Assembly: GCA_002698785.1 (NCBI GenBank)
Contig: PAAG01000045.1
Location: forward strand, 1-64,000
Direction of reading: 5' to 3'
Length of the DNA stretch: 64,000 bases
From: Verrucomicrobiales bacterium
Lineage (GTDB): Bacteria > Verrucomicrobiota > Verrucomicrobiia > Verrucomicrobiales > DEV007
Part shown: positions 51,914 through 61,249 of the stretch, piece after piece
Numbering within the stretch: the first letter of the stretch is position 1
Layout of the letters: each line of letters opens with the position of its first letter
Notes under the pieces: model-generated
The model's input: the letters and a program-made list of their open reading frames with translations, nothing else
Database searches by the model: none
Told to the model about the DNA's origin: nothing
Translations under genes and position numbers: made by a program

Positions 51914-53347
51914 ATGAAACGCTTTATCCCCCGCTTTGTTTCGTTTCTTATTCTCATCGGCCTGACACCTTCTCATGCTGCAGACTTGCCGAATATCATC
52001 TTCATCATTGCTGATGATTTGGGTTACGGAGAATTGAGCTGTCAGAATCCTGATACCGATGTTCCAACACCCCGAATTGATTCGATCGCTGAGAGCGGCG
52101 TGCGATTTACTCACGGATATGTGACGGCACCATTTTGTGCGGCCTCCAGGGCCGGGCTTATCACGGGCAAATACCAAACTAGATTTGGCTTCGAATTTAA
52201 TCCGATTGGACCTCGTAATGAAGATCCCGATGCAGGGCTGCCGGTTGACCAAGTTACAATTGCGGACCGTCTTCGTGACGAAGCAGGATACAGCACTGCC
52301 ATGATTGGAAAGTGGCATCTAGGGGGCACCGCCTATTTCAATCCGATAAGGAGGGGATTTGATCAATTTTACGGCTTCCTCCACGAGGGGCACTATTTTC
52401 GTCCCGCGCCATACGATGGAATGACGACCTGGCTGAGAAGAAAGTCCCTGCCCGGTGGTAAAATGGGGCGATGGACATCCCGTGACGAGAAGCTCATCTT
52501 TTCTACCCACATGGGCACTAACGAGCCAGATTACGATGCTGACAATCCCATCTACCTAAATGGCCAACCCGTGGAAGAATCGGAAAATCTCACCGACGCA
52601 ATCACTCGGGAGGGGGTGCGTTTTATTCAGCAGTGCGGTGACCAACGCCCGTTCTTCCTCTATCTGGCATACAATGCGGTGCATAGTCCGTTGCAGGGAG
52701 AAGACAGTTACATGGCCCGTTTGTCTCACATCGAAGACATTCAGCGACGCATCTTCGGTGCGATGCTGGTTCATCTGGATGATGGCGTTGGGCAGGTACT
52801 AGACGCGGTGGAAAAAGCAGGAATCCGGGACAATACGATGATCGTTTTTCTGAGTGATAACGGAGGCCCCACTCGCGAACTGACGAGTAGCAACCTCCCG
52901 CTGCGAGGGGGGAAGGGCACCTTGTTCGAAGGGGGGATTCGGGTGCCTTTTCTCGTTCAGTATCCCAGCGTTTTACCGCACGGAGTGGATTTCGAGAAAC
53001 CAGTGATTTCTCTCGATCTCTTTCCAACGAGTTTGCAGCTGGCGGGATTGAAACCAGAGAATGAGCTGGATGGGGTAGATCTGATTCCCTACCTGACCGG
53101 GGAAAAAAACGAAGCGCCTCATGACTCGTTATTCTGGAGGGTGGGCGATCAGGGAGCGCTCAGAAAAGACGATTGGAAGCTTGTTCGCGGTAAGAGGCGG
53201 GGACAGCCTGGACCATGGATGTTGTTCAATCTCGCAGCAGATCAAGAAGAGGAAAACGATCTTGCTGATTCCGAGCCTTCCGTTCTGAAAAAACTGAAAG
53301 GAATTTGGGAAGACTACGACAGGCAGATGATCGAACCGGTGTTTTGA
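51914..53347 (+). CDS. Exported sulfatase (formylglycine-dependent, S1 type)
   Basis: A 477-residue sulfatase with a signal peptide (cleavage after SHA before ADLPN). Metal-binding D34-D35 lie in IIADDLGYGE. The active-site motif is C75-A-A-S-R79 followed by AGLITGKYQ; C75 would be converted to formylglycine. IGKWHLGG (substrate and sulfate Lys/His) and FLSDNGGPT (metal Asp-Asn) are intact. It hydrolyses sulfate esters, probably on algal or host polysaccharides, in the periplasm. No sulfatase-maturing enzyme with an intact active site is in the window; the nearby SUMF1-fold proteins lack the Cys pair. An inverted repeat upstream could control it. Confidence 0.92.
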   Translation: MKRFIPRFVSFLILIGLTPSHAADLPNIIFIIADDLGYGELSCQNPDTDVPTPRIDSIAESGVRFTHGYVTAPFCAASRAGLITGKYQTRFGFEFNPIGPRNEDPDAGLPVDQVTIADRLRDEAGYSTAMIGKWHLGGTAYFNPIRRGFDQFYGFLHEGHYFRPAPYDGMTTWLRRKSLPGGKMGRWTSRDEKLIFSTHMGTNEPDYDADNPIYLNGQPVEESENLTDAITREGVRFIQQCGDQRPFFLYLAYNAVHSPLQGEDSYMARLSHIEDIQRRIFGAMLVHLDDGVGQVLDAVEKAGIRDNTMIVFLSDNGGPTRELTSSNLPLRGGKGTLFEGGIRVPFLVQYPSVLPHGVDFEKPVISLDLFPTSLQLAGLKPENELDGVDLIPYLTGEKNEAPHDSLFWRVGDQGALRKDDWKLVRGKRRGQPGPWMLFNLAADQEEENDLADSEPSVLKKLKGIWEDYDRQMIEPVF

Positions 53348-53419
53348 TTCGCATTTCATTTTGCCTGCGGCAACAGTCCGGCTGGAAAACTCGTAATCCT
53401 GCTCGACTGTTCCGATCCG

Positions 53420-54490
53420 ATGAATTTGACCTCCCTCCAACTCAGCCAGTTTCGATGCTTCGAGACGTTGCGGTTGGGGCTGGACGGAGAAATGACTCTG
53501 TTCCATGGCAATAATGCTCAGGGGAAGACTTCGATCCTTGAAGCGGCTTGCGTGCTTCTCAGGCTCCAGAGTCCGCGAGCGACTTCACTTTCCGAGTGCA
53601 TCCGTTTTTCGGAAAAAGCTTTCGCCGTCGGAGGAGATTTGGCTGGTAGGGATGAGTATCAACTGCGGGTGCAATATCGGGAAACCGGGCGCCGCCTTCT
53701 TGTTGATGGCGAGTCACAGGGGCGTTCCGGGAATTACTTGGCATATAGCGCACTCGTGGTCTGGATGGCAAATGATGACCTCGCGCTGGTTCGTGGTGGG
53801 GGAGAGGGGCGCAGACGGTTTCTCGACTTCATGGCTTCCCAGATGTATCCGGGCTACCGGAATGCCCTGAAAGCGTATGAAAAGGCGCTGCGATCCAGAA
53901 ACTACCTTCTAAAACGCGATGCATCACCGAAATGGCCGGAGATTGATGCCTACACCCGGGTTCTTCACGATCAAGGGGCTGTGGTAACCAGCACGAGAAG
54001 AGTATTGATCGAGCAACTGAAACCTTGGGCCGCTCAAGCTCAGGCCGACATCAGTGGAAGCAATGAGGAACTCCTCCTCGAGTATGAAAACGCCTCAGGA
54101 CCTGACGATGACCTTTTTGCGACTCTGGAAGAGAGAAGGGGGGAAGAGCTGCGAAAAAGGCAGACCCTGGCAGGGCCTCATCGAGATGATCTGCAACTCA
54201 CACTTAACGGTATGCCGGCTGCCAAATTTGCAAGCGAAGGGCAGCAGCGAACAGTCGCGTTGTCCCTGAAACTGGGCCAGGCGAATCTCTTTCACAAGAC
54301 ACAGCGAAGCGCACCAGTCATGCTGATCGACGATGTCTTCGGAGAATTGGATCCTTCACGTAGAAACGCTCTTATGAATGCCTGGCCGGCGTCTTCGCAA
54401 AAGCTCATTACCACGACCAATTTGGATTGGCTGGATGATCGATTTGATCAAGTGCAGCGATATCAAGTGGAGGGTGCTGACGTTTTGTAG
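53420..54490 (+). CDS. recF: DNA replication and repair protein RecF
   Basis: An SMC-like ATPase of 356 residues. LQLSQFRCFETLRL is the RecF N-terminal strand. Walker A is G30-N-N-A-Q-G-K-T-S38. The signature region reads AKFASEGQQRTVALSLKLGQ, and Walker B and the D-loop are VMLIDDVFGELDPSRRNAL. RecF loads RecO/RecR at gaps in damaged DNA. The usual recF neighbours (dnaA, dnaN, gyrB) are not adjacent, which is not rare in this group. It is convergent with alr, with only 7 bp between the stops. Confidence 0.94.
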   Translation: MNLTSLQLSQFRCFETLRLGLDGEMTLFHGNNAQGKTSILEAACVLLRLQSPRATSLSECIRFSEKAFAVGGDLAGRDEYQLRVQYRETGRRLLVDGESQGRSGNYLAYSALVVWMANDDLALVRGGGEGRRRFLDFMASQMYPGYRNALKAYEKALRSRNYLLKRDASPKWPEIDAYTRVLHDQGAVVTSTRRVLIEQLKPWAAQAQADISGSNEELLLEYENASGPDDDLFATLEERRGEELRKRQTLAGPHRDDLQLTLNGMPAAKFASEGQQRTVALSLKLGQANLFHKTQRSAPVMLIDDVFGELDPSRRNALMNAWPASSQKLITTTNLDWLDDRFDQVQRYQVEGADVL

Positions 54491-54497
54491 TGGCCTG

Positions 54498-55640
54498 TTA
54501 GGGAAGGTAGAGCCTCTCGACACGGCTGGTTATGCCCGTCAGGATTTCCCAGGGGATGCTCCCGGCTTTGGAGGCTATCTCCTCCGTGCTGATTTTTTCG
54601 TCTCCCTGAGTGCCTATCAAAACAACCTCGTCTCCGCAGGATATGTCGGTGGAGCATTGAGAAATGTCGACCACGATCTGATCCATGGTGACTCGACCAA
54701 GCAAAGGACAGCGCTTTCCTTCAATCAACACCTCGGCACCCTGGCCTGAAACGTGCCGGGGATACCCGTCGCCATAGCCAACACCGAGGGTCGCTGTTCG
54801 CATGGGGCGGTCGCTGGTAAAGGTTCTCCCGTAGCTGATCGAAGTGCCTTCAGGGATCTCTCTGATCAGGGCGATTCGAGATTTCAGGGTAAGAGCGGGA
54901 GAAAGGGATGCGGCAATGTTCGGGAGCGGCGAAATGCCATATAGGGCCAAGCCTGGTCGCGCGAGTGTGGCGAATGGCAGCATCTCCTGAAAACCGAGCA
55001 AACCAGCGCTATTCCCGAGGTGGATGTGGCATTTGTCGTCCAAATCAAGCCCCGCGAGAATTTCTCGAAAAATTTCAATCTGGCTCCGAGTGAAATCTTC
55101 TTCTTCGTCCGCGGAAGGAAAATGCGTTTCGACTCCTTCAAGGATACAGTCGTCGCTTTCTTGTATGGCGGAAACCAGTTGAGGGAATTCGTCCTTCAGA
55201 GCGCCCATCCTCCCCATTCCAGTGTCCGCCACAGCATGGAGACGGGCCTTCCGGTTCCGATCTCGAGCTGCCTCCGCGTATCTTTCCATTTCACCAAGAG
55301 ACGAGACAGACCCTGAAAATCCTGCTTCCACGATCTCCGGTATCTCCTCAGGAGTTGCGGGGCTCAGAACCAGGATTCCCACCTCAGCATCTCCGATTGC
55401 TTTCCTCGCGCGGAAAGCTTCACGCACATTTGCCACTCCGAACCAGTCAACTTCCGTCGAGAGCGCCGTGCTGACTGCCTCCAGCCCGTGGCCGTATGCG
55501 TCGGCTTTCACGATGGCCATAAGGCCGCAATGCTCGCCAGCTAGAGCAGCGCAGGTTCTGGCGTTTTGTTTTAGCGCACTAAGATGAATTTCAGCCCAGC
55601 AACGAGGGGGGCTGTTCCGGGGGAGGTCCTTTAGAGACAT
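54498..55640 (-). CDS. alr: Alanine racemase
   Basis: A PLP enzyme interconverting L- and D-alanine for peptidoglycan. The ATG at 55640 gives 380 residues and begins just before the family block PPRCWAEIHLSALKQNA. The PLP lysine is K45 in M-A-I-V-K-A-D-A-Y-G-H-G. Later blocks are DTGMGRMGAL, HLGNSAGLL, ARPGLALYG, SYGRTF, GVGYGDGYPR, GRVTMDQIVVD and GDEVVLIG. The open frame goes up to 55715, but that extension has no similarity. The gene ends 8 bp from recF on the opposite strand. Confidence 0.95.
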   Translation of the reverse strand: MSLKDLPRNSPPRCWAEIHLSALKQNARTCAALAGEHCGLMAIVKADAYGHGLEAVSTALSTEVDWFGVANVREAFRARKAIGDAEVGILVLSPATPEEIPEIVEAGFSGSVSSLGEMERYAEAARDRNRKARLHAVADTGMGRMGALKDEFPQLVSAIQESDDCILEGVETHFPSADEEEDFTRSQIEIFREILAGLDLDDKCHIHLGNSAGLLGFQEMLPFATLARPGLALYGISPLPNIAASLSPALTLKSRIALIREIPEGTSISYGRTFTSDRPMRTATLGVGYGDGYPRHVSGQGAEVLIEGKRCPLLGRVTMDQIVVDISQCSTDISCGDEVVLIGTQGDEKISTEEIASKAGSIPWEILTGITSRVERLYLP

Positions 55641-55656
55641 GTAATTGTATACGCCG

Positions 55657-56139
55657 CTACACGTTGAGCTCTTTCTGGATTTGCTCGAAATCTCCCTCTT
55701 CGCAGCAGCGGACAAAACCCTCGCAATAGGCCTTCAGCCTGTCCCACACTTGCCGGATCTGTGCGGATTCTTCCGGGTCGATGGTGTTGTCCTGCGCCGC
55801 TCTGGACACGACATCAAGAAGGCCGGCAAACTGCTGAACGATACTGTGAGTGGCCGGGACGACTTCATATCCCTGTTCGCAACTGCTCTTCGGGTTCCGC
55901 ACGAAGTACCCGCCGCACTGTGTGCAGAGCCATTCGAGGATTTCGAGATGCTTCGTCAGCTCAACCAGCTCCGAAACCCGATCGAGAGGATTCCGGCTTC
56001 CGGAACCGGAATCTGAATTCGGTTGTGCCCACTTGTAGACAAGCGACAAAGAGACTCCCAACTCAGAAGCAATCTCTTTGGGACTTGTGTTTGGGCTTTC
56101 AAAGGCCTCTTTCAGAACTTCATGCGACTCCATAAGCAT
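55657..56139 (-). CDS. Phage CII-like HTH regulator
   Basis: About 160 residues from the ATG at 56139 (alternative starts at 56172 and 56133). The N-terminal part has an HTH: HEVLKEAFESPNTSPKEIASELGVSLSLVYKWAQP. A helical region follows with LVELTKHLEILEWLCTQCGGYFVRNPKS. This resembles the phage regulatory protein CII/CP76 family, which is also found outside prophages in several Gram-negative genomes. No phage genes are near this site. It lies 16 bp upstream of alr on the same strand, so it may share a promoter with it. Confidence 0.7.
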   Translation of the reverse strand: MLMESHEVLKEAFESPNTSPKEIASELGVSLSLVYKWAQPNSDSGSGSRNPLDRVSELVELTKHLEILEWLCTQCGGYFVRNPKSSCEQGYEVVPATHSIVQQFAGLLDVVSRAAQDNTIDPEESAQIRQVWDRLKAYCEGFVRCCEEGDFEQIQKELNV

Positions 56140-56214
56140 CGACAGTTTGCCTGATTGGTAGAGTAAAAACAAGCGATGAAACGTGGTGTAGGTATTTTCG
56201 CCTACTAGAGATCG

Positions 56215-56697
56215 CTATCCTCCCGGAGGACGGGTGAACGGAGCTGCTGCCGTGCGTGCCTCCAATTCCAGGTCGGAATCCCAGTATCCATCCCTTACGC
56301 ATTGGGTCAGATATTCGCGAAGGAACGCCTCTACTCCTCCCAATCTTTCAAATTGCGCCACGTGCGTCAGTTCGTGAACGAGCAGGGACGGATTGGTCGC
56401 CTGTGATGCTTCAAGGTAAATGCCGTAATTCACTGCCATTCCCGTAGGCCCCTCAGACATGAACCCAAAGATCAGGCTGGGTAGGCGTGTAAACCAGGAA
56501 CCGGGGGTGGGTACTCTTGGAACCGGGAGTATGCGCACTGCTTCGGGCTTCTTCACACCAACGTCGGTCGCCCACATGGTTTCCCACTCACTCAGTGGGC
56601 GACCATCACGCAGGATCGTAGCCTCCTGCTTCTGGACCCAGCGGGTTCCAAAAGGCAGGGTGACTTTCACGATCAAGTCTACCCAAAAAGATTTCAT
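56215..56697 (-). CDS. Small HELTH-motif putative metallopeptidase-like protein
   Basis: A 160-residue protein from the ATG at 56697 (open to 56745). Near residue 110 it has L-L-V-H-E-L-T-H-V-A-Q-F, a zincin-type H-E-x-x-H, followed by GVEAFLREYLTQCVRDGYWDSDLELEAR, where a downstream Glu could be the third ligand. The short length and the lack of a signal peptide resemble uncharacterised single-domain zincin-like proteins of this phylum. Activity is not certain. The next gene on this strand (lipase maturation factor family) starts well upstream. Confidence 0.65.
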   Translation of the reverse strand: MKSFWVDLIVKVTLPFGTRWVQKQEATILRDGRPLSEWETMWATDVGVKKPEAVRILPVPRVPTPGSWFTRLPSLIFGFMSEGPTGMAVNYGIYLEASQATNPSLLVHELTHVAQFERLGGVEAFLREYLTQCVRDGYWDSDLELEARTAAAPFTRPPGG

Positions 56698-56778
56698 TAC
56701 CGGAATTTCCAATCGAATTGCAGGCAACACAAGAGGAGGTTCCAACCTAGCACATCAGTGGATGCGACAAAGGACATG

Positions 56779-58374
56779 TTATTGAACCTCTTCGTTTCCT
56801 GAAGGAAGGCTGACCTTGGGAAGGTATTCGCCAGCAGCGACTCGATTCCACCAGTCCCCCGTGCGTTCTCGTTCTTCCCGGCTAGTAAATTCATAGTTGA
56901 AGAGTCTCCCCCGAATGTAAGCCGGGGGTGTATCAGGGAAAGGATTCGTCTTCAATAGTGCGTTCACGTTTTCGTCTCCACGAAGAAGTTTGAGGACCAG
57001 CGACTCAATCCATGCCGAGTTTCGGCTTCGGTAGTCGAATCGTTTTTCCAAGGCGGCAAACCAGAATTGCCAGGCAACCCGGGGCTGGTGCGGTGCGACA
57101 AACTTGGGACGATCAGACAGGTCATCCACTTTCCATGCGAAGTCGTACTGGAACCAGGTGATGCCATCCCTACTGCCTTCCAGGATGATCTCGGGGCGTT
57201 CCGTGGTCATCGTTCGGAAGAGCCCATAGCCCGACACCAGATGCCAGGGGGAAAGGGCGGCGGAAAAGGATTGCATCCAGGGCGGCACCACGTTGCGAGA
57301 AAGGACAGGATTTGGAGCGTTGTGAAGGTCTCGCAGAATGGTGTTCAGATTCAGTAGAGCCAGGACGAGAAAAAACGGCGTGGCGACAGCAAGCTTTGCG
57401 ACAAGCGGTTTGGTTGCCGGTTTGGGCAGGAGGCCGAGTGGTTTGAAGCGCACCCAGTTCCGGAACCAGTTTGGCCAGAGCCGGTCGTGGATCAGGGGGA
57501 TGCAAAGCACGATCGTCAGCCAGTTGAAGTAGGTATAGTTGCCGGTGAGAAGGATGAGCAACATCAGCACCGTAAATCCAATTCCCGCGGCCAGACGACC
57601 AAACCGCCCGAAAACCACGGCAAATGGTAGGATGATCTCGATGAAATACATCGGCCACAACGACGCTCTCTGAAACCACTCCGGTAACTGATGCATCCAC
57701 CAAGCAGTCCAGGTGGGAATCGGTTGCGTCATGTAGTGGTAGGTCATCGCCGAGAGATCGGGCCACCATTCGGGATACTGTTCACCCGCCCAGGCGAGCT
57801 TCACCCATCCGGAGAAGAACATCAGCTTCGCAATCAAAAACCACAGGAAAACGAGAGCGATCTGGTTCACAACACTCAGTTTTGGAGGGTCGAACCAAGT
57901 CAACTTCCACCGCCAGTTGGCGAGGAAAATGGAAAGAAATCCAGCTTCGAGCAGCAGTATATCCCATTGAAAACTCATGAAGACTCCCCCGGTATTCACA
58001 AGGGAGAGGTAGAGCCACCACAGACACACCAGTGACGGGCCAGTCAGACGGCCCATGATGACCAGAATGGAGAGAATACAACCTGTCCAGCAAACGAAGT
58101 GCAGTGAGAAATTCGAAGCCCCGATCCACCAGAAGACCCCGGGAAGCAGGAGAAATGGGGACCGGTCAGTCCCGTCGGTACGACTCTGGACAAATTCGAG
58201 TAAGTTCTCGGCAGGTAGCAATCCGTCCTTTCCCACGAGCAAGGTGACCTGTGACCACCATGAAGCAATCGCAATCAGGTAAACGAGGCCCAGCCCCCGT
58301 ATCATAAGGGATCGGGCGATTCGATAGCGGTCCAGGTCGAGACCGAAAAGCGCATTTCGCAGGGAGGAATTCAC
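56779..58374 (-). CDS. Lipase maturation factor (LMF1) family membrane protein
   Basis: A 531-residue protein. About ten membrane segments reach to residue 380, with the blocks SFQWDILLLEAGFLSIFLA, FSGWVKLAWAGEQYPEWWPDLSAMTYHYMTQPIPTWTAWW, and GNYTYFNWLTIVLCIPLIHD. A soluble C-terminal domain of about 150 residues follows (IILEGSRDGITWFQYDFAWKVDDLSDRPKFVAPHQPRVAWQFWFAAL). These are hallmarks of the LMF1 family: in animals LMF1 folds dimeric lipases in the ER; bacterial roles are unknown. The gene has its own start at 58374 and is divergent from the OmpA-like gene. Confidence 0.88.
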   Translation of the reverse strand: MNSSLRNALFGLDLDRYRIARSLMIRGLGLVYLIAIASWWSQVTLLVGKDGLLPAENLLEFVQSRTDGTDRSPFLLLPGVFWWIGASNFSLHFVCWTGCILSILVIMGRLTGPSLVCLWWLYLSLVNTGGVFMSFQWDILLLEAGFLSIFLANWRWKLTWFDPPKLSVVNQIALVFLWFLIAKLMFFSGWVKLAWAGEQYPEWWPDLSAMTYHYMTQPIPTWTAWWMHQLPEWFQRASLWPMYFIEIILPFAVVFGRFGRLAAGIGFTVLMLLILLTGNYTYFNWLTIVLCIPLIHDRLWPNWFRNWVRFKPLGLLPKPATKPLVAKLAVATPFFLVLALLNLNTILRDLHNAPNPVLSRNVVPPWMQSFSAALSPWHLVSGYGLFRTMTTERPEIILEGSRDGITWFQYDFAWKVDDLSDRPKFVAPHQPRVAWQFWFAALEKRFDYRSRNSAWIESLVLKLLRGDENVNALLKTNPFPDTPPAYIRGRLFNYEFTSREERERTGDWWNRVAAGEYLPKVSLPSGNEEVQ

Positions 58375-58459
58375 TAAGGTCTTATTACCACGTTCGTCCT
58401 TTGCTGAAACGAGAAAATTGAACTAGGTTCCCGTGCCTGAGTCTCAGATTACCTAAACT

Positions 58460-59527
58460 ATGGCCACGAGCTACGATTGGCACCCCGGAGCACAGGGGAA
58501 ATCCGTTTTCAAAGTGGAAACCCGCAACCTCGGTTGGTGGGTTCTCCTCGCGATTCTCGTGTCCGTTCTCGTCCATGTGATTCTCTACATCATCCTTGGC
58601 GGGATCGAGCGACGCAGTAAGGCTGCGACAGGGGAAGAGCTTGTCTGGCGATCTCAGAAAGAGCAGATCACCATCGACAGGGACAAGCTCAATGAGCTTC
58701 TCTCCGAACCGGTAGTGCCCGAAGACAGAAAGCCCATTGAGCCGGAGAAATTGAGCGAGCTCGACTTGGTCGACAATTCACTCGATGAATTCGACCTTAT
58801 GGAGCAGATGAAGGACGAGCCCATCCGGATGTCCCCAATCAAAACGCCCCAGATTTTCAGCACCGAGGCTCCCAAAGCTCCCCGTGAGGCATTGGATATG
58901 GCGGCCAGCCAACTCGAAATATCCGCTGCCGAAATGCTCTCGAAAGATCTGGCAGAGATGCGGAATAAGCTCATCGACTCCTCTGCGAATGTATCCGCAG
59001 CCCAGCCGGTGATGGAATTGAATCAAACCGACGATCTGAGTGACACCGTAGATACCGACGAATTTTTCAAAAACGCTGCTTCAAAAGCCTTCGGTAATGG
59101 CGCCGAGGAGTTTGTGAAGGGATACGCCAGCCTGGACGATATGATTTCACGAACAGGCGGCCTTCCGTCTGGGGAGGAAAAAATAGCCCTGCCCACAGAC
59201 ATTCTTTTCGAATACAACGAGTTCCAACTCAAAGAAGAAGCCCGCCTCAGTATGATGAAGCTCGCCTTTGTCGTGCAGACGAATCCAGATGCTACTTTTA
59301 CTATTGAAGGTCACACTGACAGTTTCGGTGCAGAAGAAGCCAACCGCGAACTCAGTCTCAAGCGAGCAAATGCGGTGAAGGATTGGCTGGTCGAGCGACT
59401 TCGAATCGACGACACCAACATCCGCGTGGTAGGCTTGGGAGAAAGTCGTCCCATTGTTTCGATAGACGGCACCATTGAGCAGCAGGCCCTGAACCGCCGG
59501 GTTGAAATTGTCGTCAAAAAACCATAA
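58460..59527 (+). CDS. Inner-membrane-anchored OmpA/MotB-like peptidoglycan-binding protein
   Basis: A 355-residue protein. A short N-terminus leads to one membrane anchor (about 24-48: WWVLLAILVSVLVHVILYIILGG), then a low-complexity linker rich in Glu, Leu and Lys. The C-terminal OmpA domain has ILFEYNEFQLKEEA, TIEGHTDSFGAEEANRELSLKRANAVKDWLV, and ALNRRVEIVV. The conserved Asp and Arg that bind diaminopimelate are in GHTDS and RRVEIV. It probably tethers the inner membrane to the cell wall. queF follows within about 45 bp, perhaps on one transcript. Confidence 0.85.
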   Translation: MATSYDWHPGAQGKSVFKVETRNLGWWVLLAILVSVLVHVILYIILGGIERRSKAATGEELVWRSQKEQITIDRDKLNELLSEPVVPEDRKPIEPEKLSELDLVDNSLDEFDLMEQMKDEPIRMSPIKTPQIFSTEAPKAPREALDMAASQLEISAAEMLSKDLAEMRNKLIDSSANVSAAQPVMELNQTDDLSDTVDTDEFFKNAASKAFGNGAEEFVKGYASLDDMISRTGGLPSGEEKIALPTDILFEYNEFQLKEEARLSMMKLAFVVQTNPDATFTIEGHTDSFGAEEANRELSLKRANAVKDWLVERLRIDDTNIRVVGLGESRPIVSIDGTIEQQALNRRVEIVVKKP

Positions 59528-59569
59528 CTGCTTGCGATGCCGACGGAACGGCACGTTAGCAGAGTCAAT

Positions 59570-60004
59570 ATGAGTAAATCATCGCAAGTCTCCGAGCTTA
59601 CCTTGCTCGGGCACAGTGAAAACCGTCTCCCTTCCTCGCCGGAGGAAGCTACGTTGGAAGTATTCCCCAATCGGAATGCCGAAAGGAATTACTGGATCGA
59701 GCTAGACTATCCAGAATTCAGCTCCTTGTGCCCCGTGACCGGTCAACCCGATACGGCTCACCTCAACATCCGTTACATTCCCGGAGAGCGCTGCATTGAG
59801 ACAAAATCGCTCAAATTCTACCTCGCCTCTTTTCGGAACACTCCATCCTTCAATGAGGATATCGTAAACCGTATTCTCGACGACCTTTCAGGCGCATGTG
59901 ATCCCCGTCGTATGATCGTTCGCGGAAAGTTCTCCCCTCGCGGCGGAATTCAGCTCACAGCGACTGCCGAATATCCTGACGCAGGACTTCGCGAAGCCGA
60001 ATGA
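59570..60004 (+). CDS. queF: 7-cyano-7-deazaguanine reductase (type I QueF)
   Basis: NADPH-dependent nitrile reductase of the queuosine pathway, making preQ1 from preQ0. From the ATG at 59570 it has 144 residues, the normal length for the short YkvM-like type; another ATG lies at 59537. Key features: SLCPVTGQPD with the catalytic Cys, Y-I-P-G-E-R-C-I-E-T-K-S-L-K-F-Y-L (nucleotide and tunnel-fold motif), SFRNTPSFNEDIVNRILDDL, and a C-terminal strand with RGGIQLTA. Its stop overlaps the queC start (atga at 60001-60004), so the two pathway genes are translationally coupled. Confidence 0.94.
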   Translation: MSKSSQVSELTLLGHSENRLPSSPEEATLEVFPNRNAERNYWIELDYPEFSSLCPVTGQPDTAHLNIRYIPGERCIETKSLKFYLASFRNTPSFNEDIVNRILDDLSGACDPRRMIVRGKFSPRGGIQLTATAEYPDAGLREAE

Positions 60005-60654
60005 AGGTAGTGGTTCTGGTCAGCGGCGGAATGGACTCCGTCACGGCTCTCTATCGGGCGAATGCCGACCATGAGGTCGTCGCCGGGCTCAGCTTTGACT
60101 ACGGGTCAAAGCACAATCACAAAGAGATTCCCTTTGCCGCGGAGCACTGCGCAAAGTTCGGAATTCCTCACCGCGTCGTGGAACTCGCTTTCATGAACGA
60201 ACTCTTCGAAAGCAATCTGCTGAAGAGTGGCGGCGAAGTTCCCGAAGGCCACTACGAGGCGGAAAACATGAAGCAGACCGTGGTGCCTTTTCGAAATGGG
60301 ATCATGCTCTCGATAGCCGCAGGTTTTGCCGAAAGTATCGGGGCGTCTGGGCTCGTCATTGCCGCACATTCAGGTGACCACGCGATCTACCCGGATTGCC
60401 GGGAGGAATTCATGAGCCCAATGGCAGAAGCCATCTCTGCCGGCACCTATGCCGATCTCCAAGTCTTGAGACCATTCATAGCGATGCGCAAAGAGGACAT
60501 TGCATCCGCCGGGGCCGAGCTGGGAGTGGATTTCTCACGCACCTGGTCGTGCTACAAGGGTGGGGAGCTGCACTGTGGAAAATGTGGAACTTGTGTCGAG
60601 CGCAAGGAAGCGTTTGAACTTGCGAAACTTACCGATCCTACGGTCTACGTGTGA
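60001..60654 (+). CDS. queC: 7-cyano-7-deazaguanine synthase QueC
   Basis: ATP-dependent enzyme converting 7-carboxy-7-deazaguanine to preQ0, just upstream of QueF in the pathway. P-loop S-G-G-M-D-S-V-T at 8-15, then GLSFDYGSKHNHKEI, and VPFRNGIMLSIAAGFAE. The zinc site is formed by four Cys in SCYKGGELHCGKCGTC. Length 217 residues. The start overlaps queF by 4 bases; its own stop overlaps the next open frame. QueD and QueE are not in the window. Confidence 0.96.
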   Translation: MKVVVLVSGGMDSVTALYRANADHEVVAGLSFDYGSKHNHKEIPFAAEHCAKFGIPHRVVELAFMNELFESNLLKSGGEVPEGHYEAENMKQTVVPFRNGIMLSIAAGFAESIGASGLVIAAHSGDHAIYPDCREEFMSPMAEAISAGTYADLQVLRPFIAMRKEDIASAGAELGVDFSRTWSCYKGGELHCGKCGTCVERKEAFELAKLTDPTVYV

Positions 60655-60710
60655 AGTTTGTCTCATCCAATTTGCTTGAAGTTGAACGGAATTCGTCTTA
60701 TCAAAAACAT

Positions 60711-61208
60711 ATGAGCGACCAGGACACTCCACCACCACACAACGATCCGACCCCTCCTCAAGATTCTCCACCTCCGGTGGAAAGTGCTCCTGCCTCCGGT
60801 GGCGGCATTCCTCTCGAAGCTCCTTCCGCAGCCGGAGTCGGCCTCGGACAGGGAAAACTCCCCGAGAGTGAAGAAAAAACAATGGGCATGCTCGTCCACG
60901 TTCTCGGTGCCGTGACAGCTTTTGTCGGCCCTCTGATTATTTGGCTGATCAAAAAAGAGGAGAGCCCCTTTATCAACGATCAAGGGAAAGAGTCTTTGAA
61001 CTTTCAGATCACCGCGGCAATTGCATACGTTGCTCTGGGCATCATTAGCGTAGTACTCGGCTTCATCCCGGTTGTCGGCGCTTGCTTGGCTATGATTCTT
61101 TACGTTGCACTCGTTGTGGGAGTGATCGTTTACTGCATTCTCGGAGGTATGGCTGCAAACAAGGGCACGCCGTATCGCTACCCGTTTGCGCTTCGTCTGA
61201 TCAGCTAA
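60711..61208 (+). CDS. DUF4870 membrane protein with Pro-rich N-terminus
   Basis: From the ATG at 60711 the protein has 165 residues. The first 55 are Pro/Ser-rich and disordered (PPPHNDPTPPQDSPPPVESA). The DUF4870 part has LVHVLGAVTAFVGPLIIWLIKKEESPFINDQGKESLNFQIT, then a hydrophobic hairpin (AYVALGIISVVLGFIPVVGACLAMILYVALVVGVIVYCILGG) and NKGTPYRYPFALRLI. The family is small inner-membrane proteins of unknown role. The Pro-rich segment might be a ligand for GYF-type domains such as that of the 15-kb GYF_2 protein (speculation). Confidence 0.85.
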   Translation: MSDQDTPPPHNDPTPPQDSPPPVESAPASGGGIPLEAPSAAGVGLGQGKLPESEEKTMGMLVHVLGAVTAFVGPLIIWLIKKEESPFINDQGKESLNFQITAAIAYVALGIISVVLGFIPVVGACLAMILYVALVVGVIVYCILGGMAANKGTPYRYPFALRLIS

Positions 61209-61249
61209 TCCGGCTGACAGACTTTCCCCTCCACCGTTCCGCAAATTCC

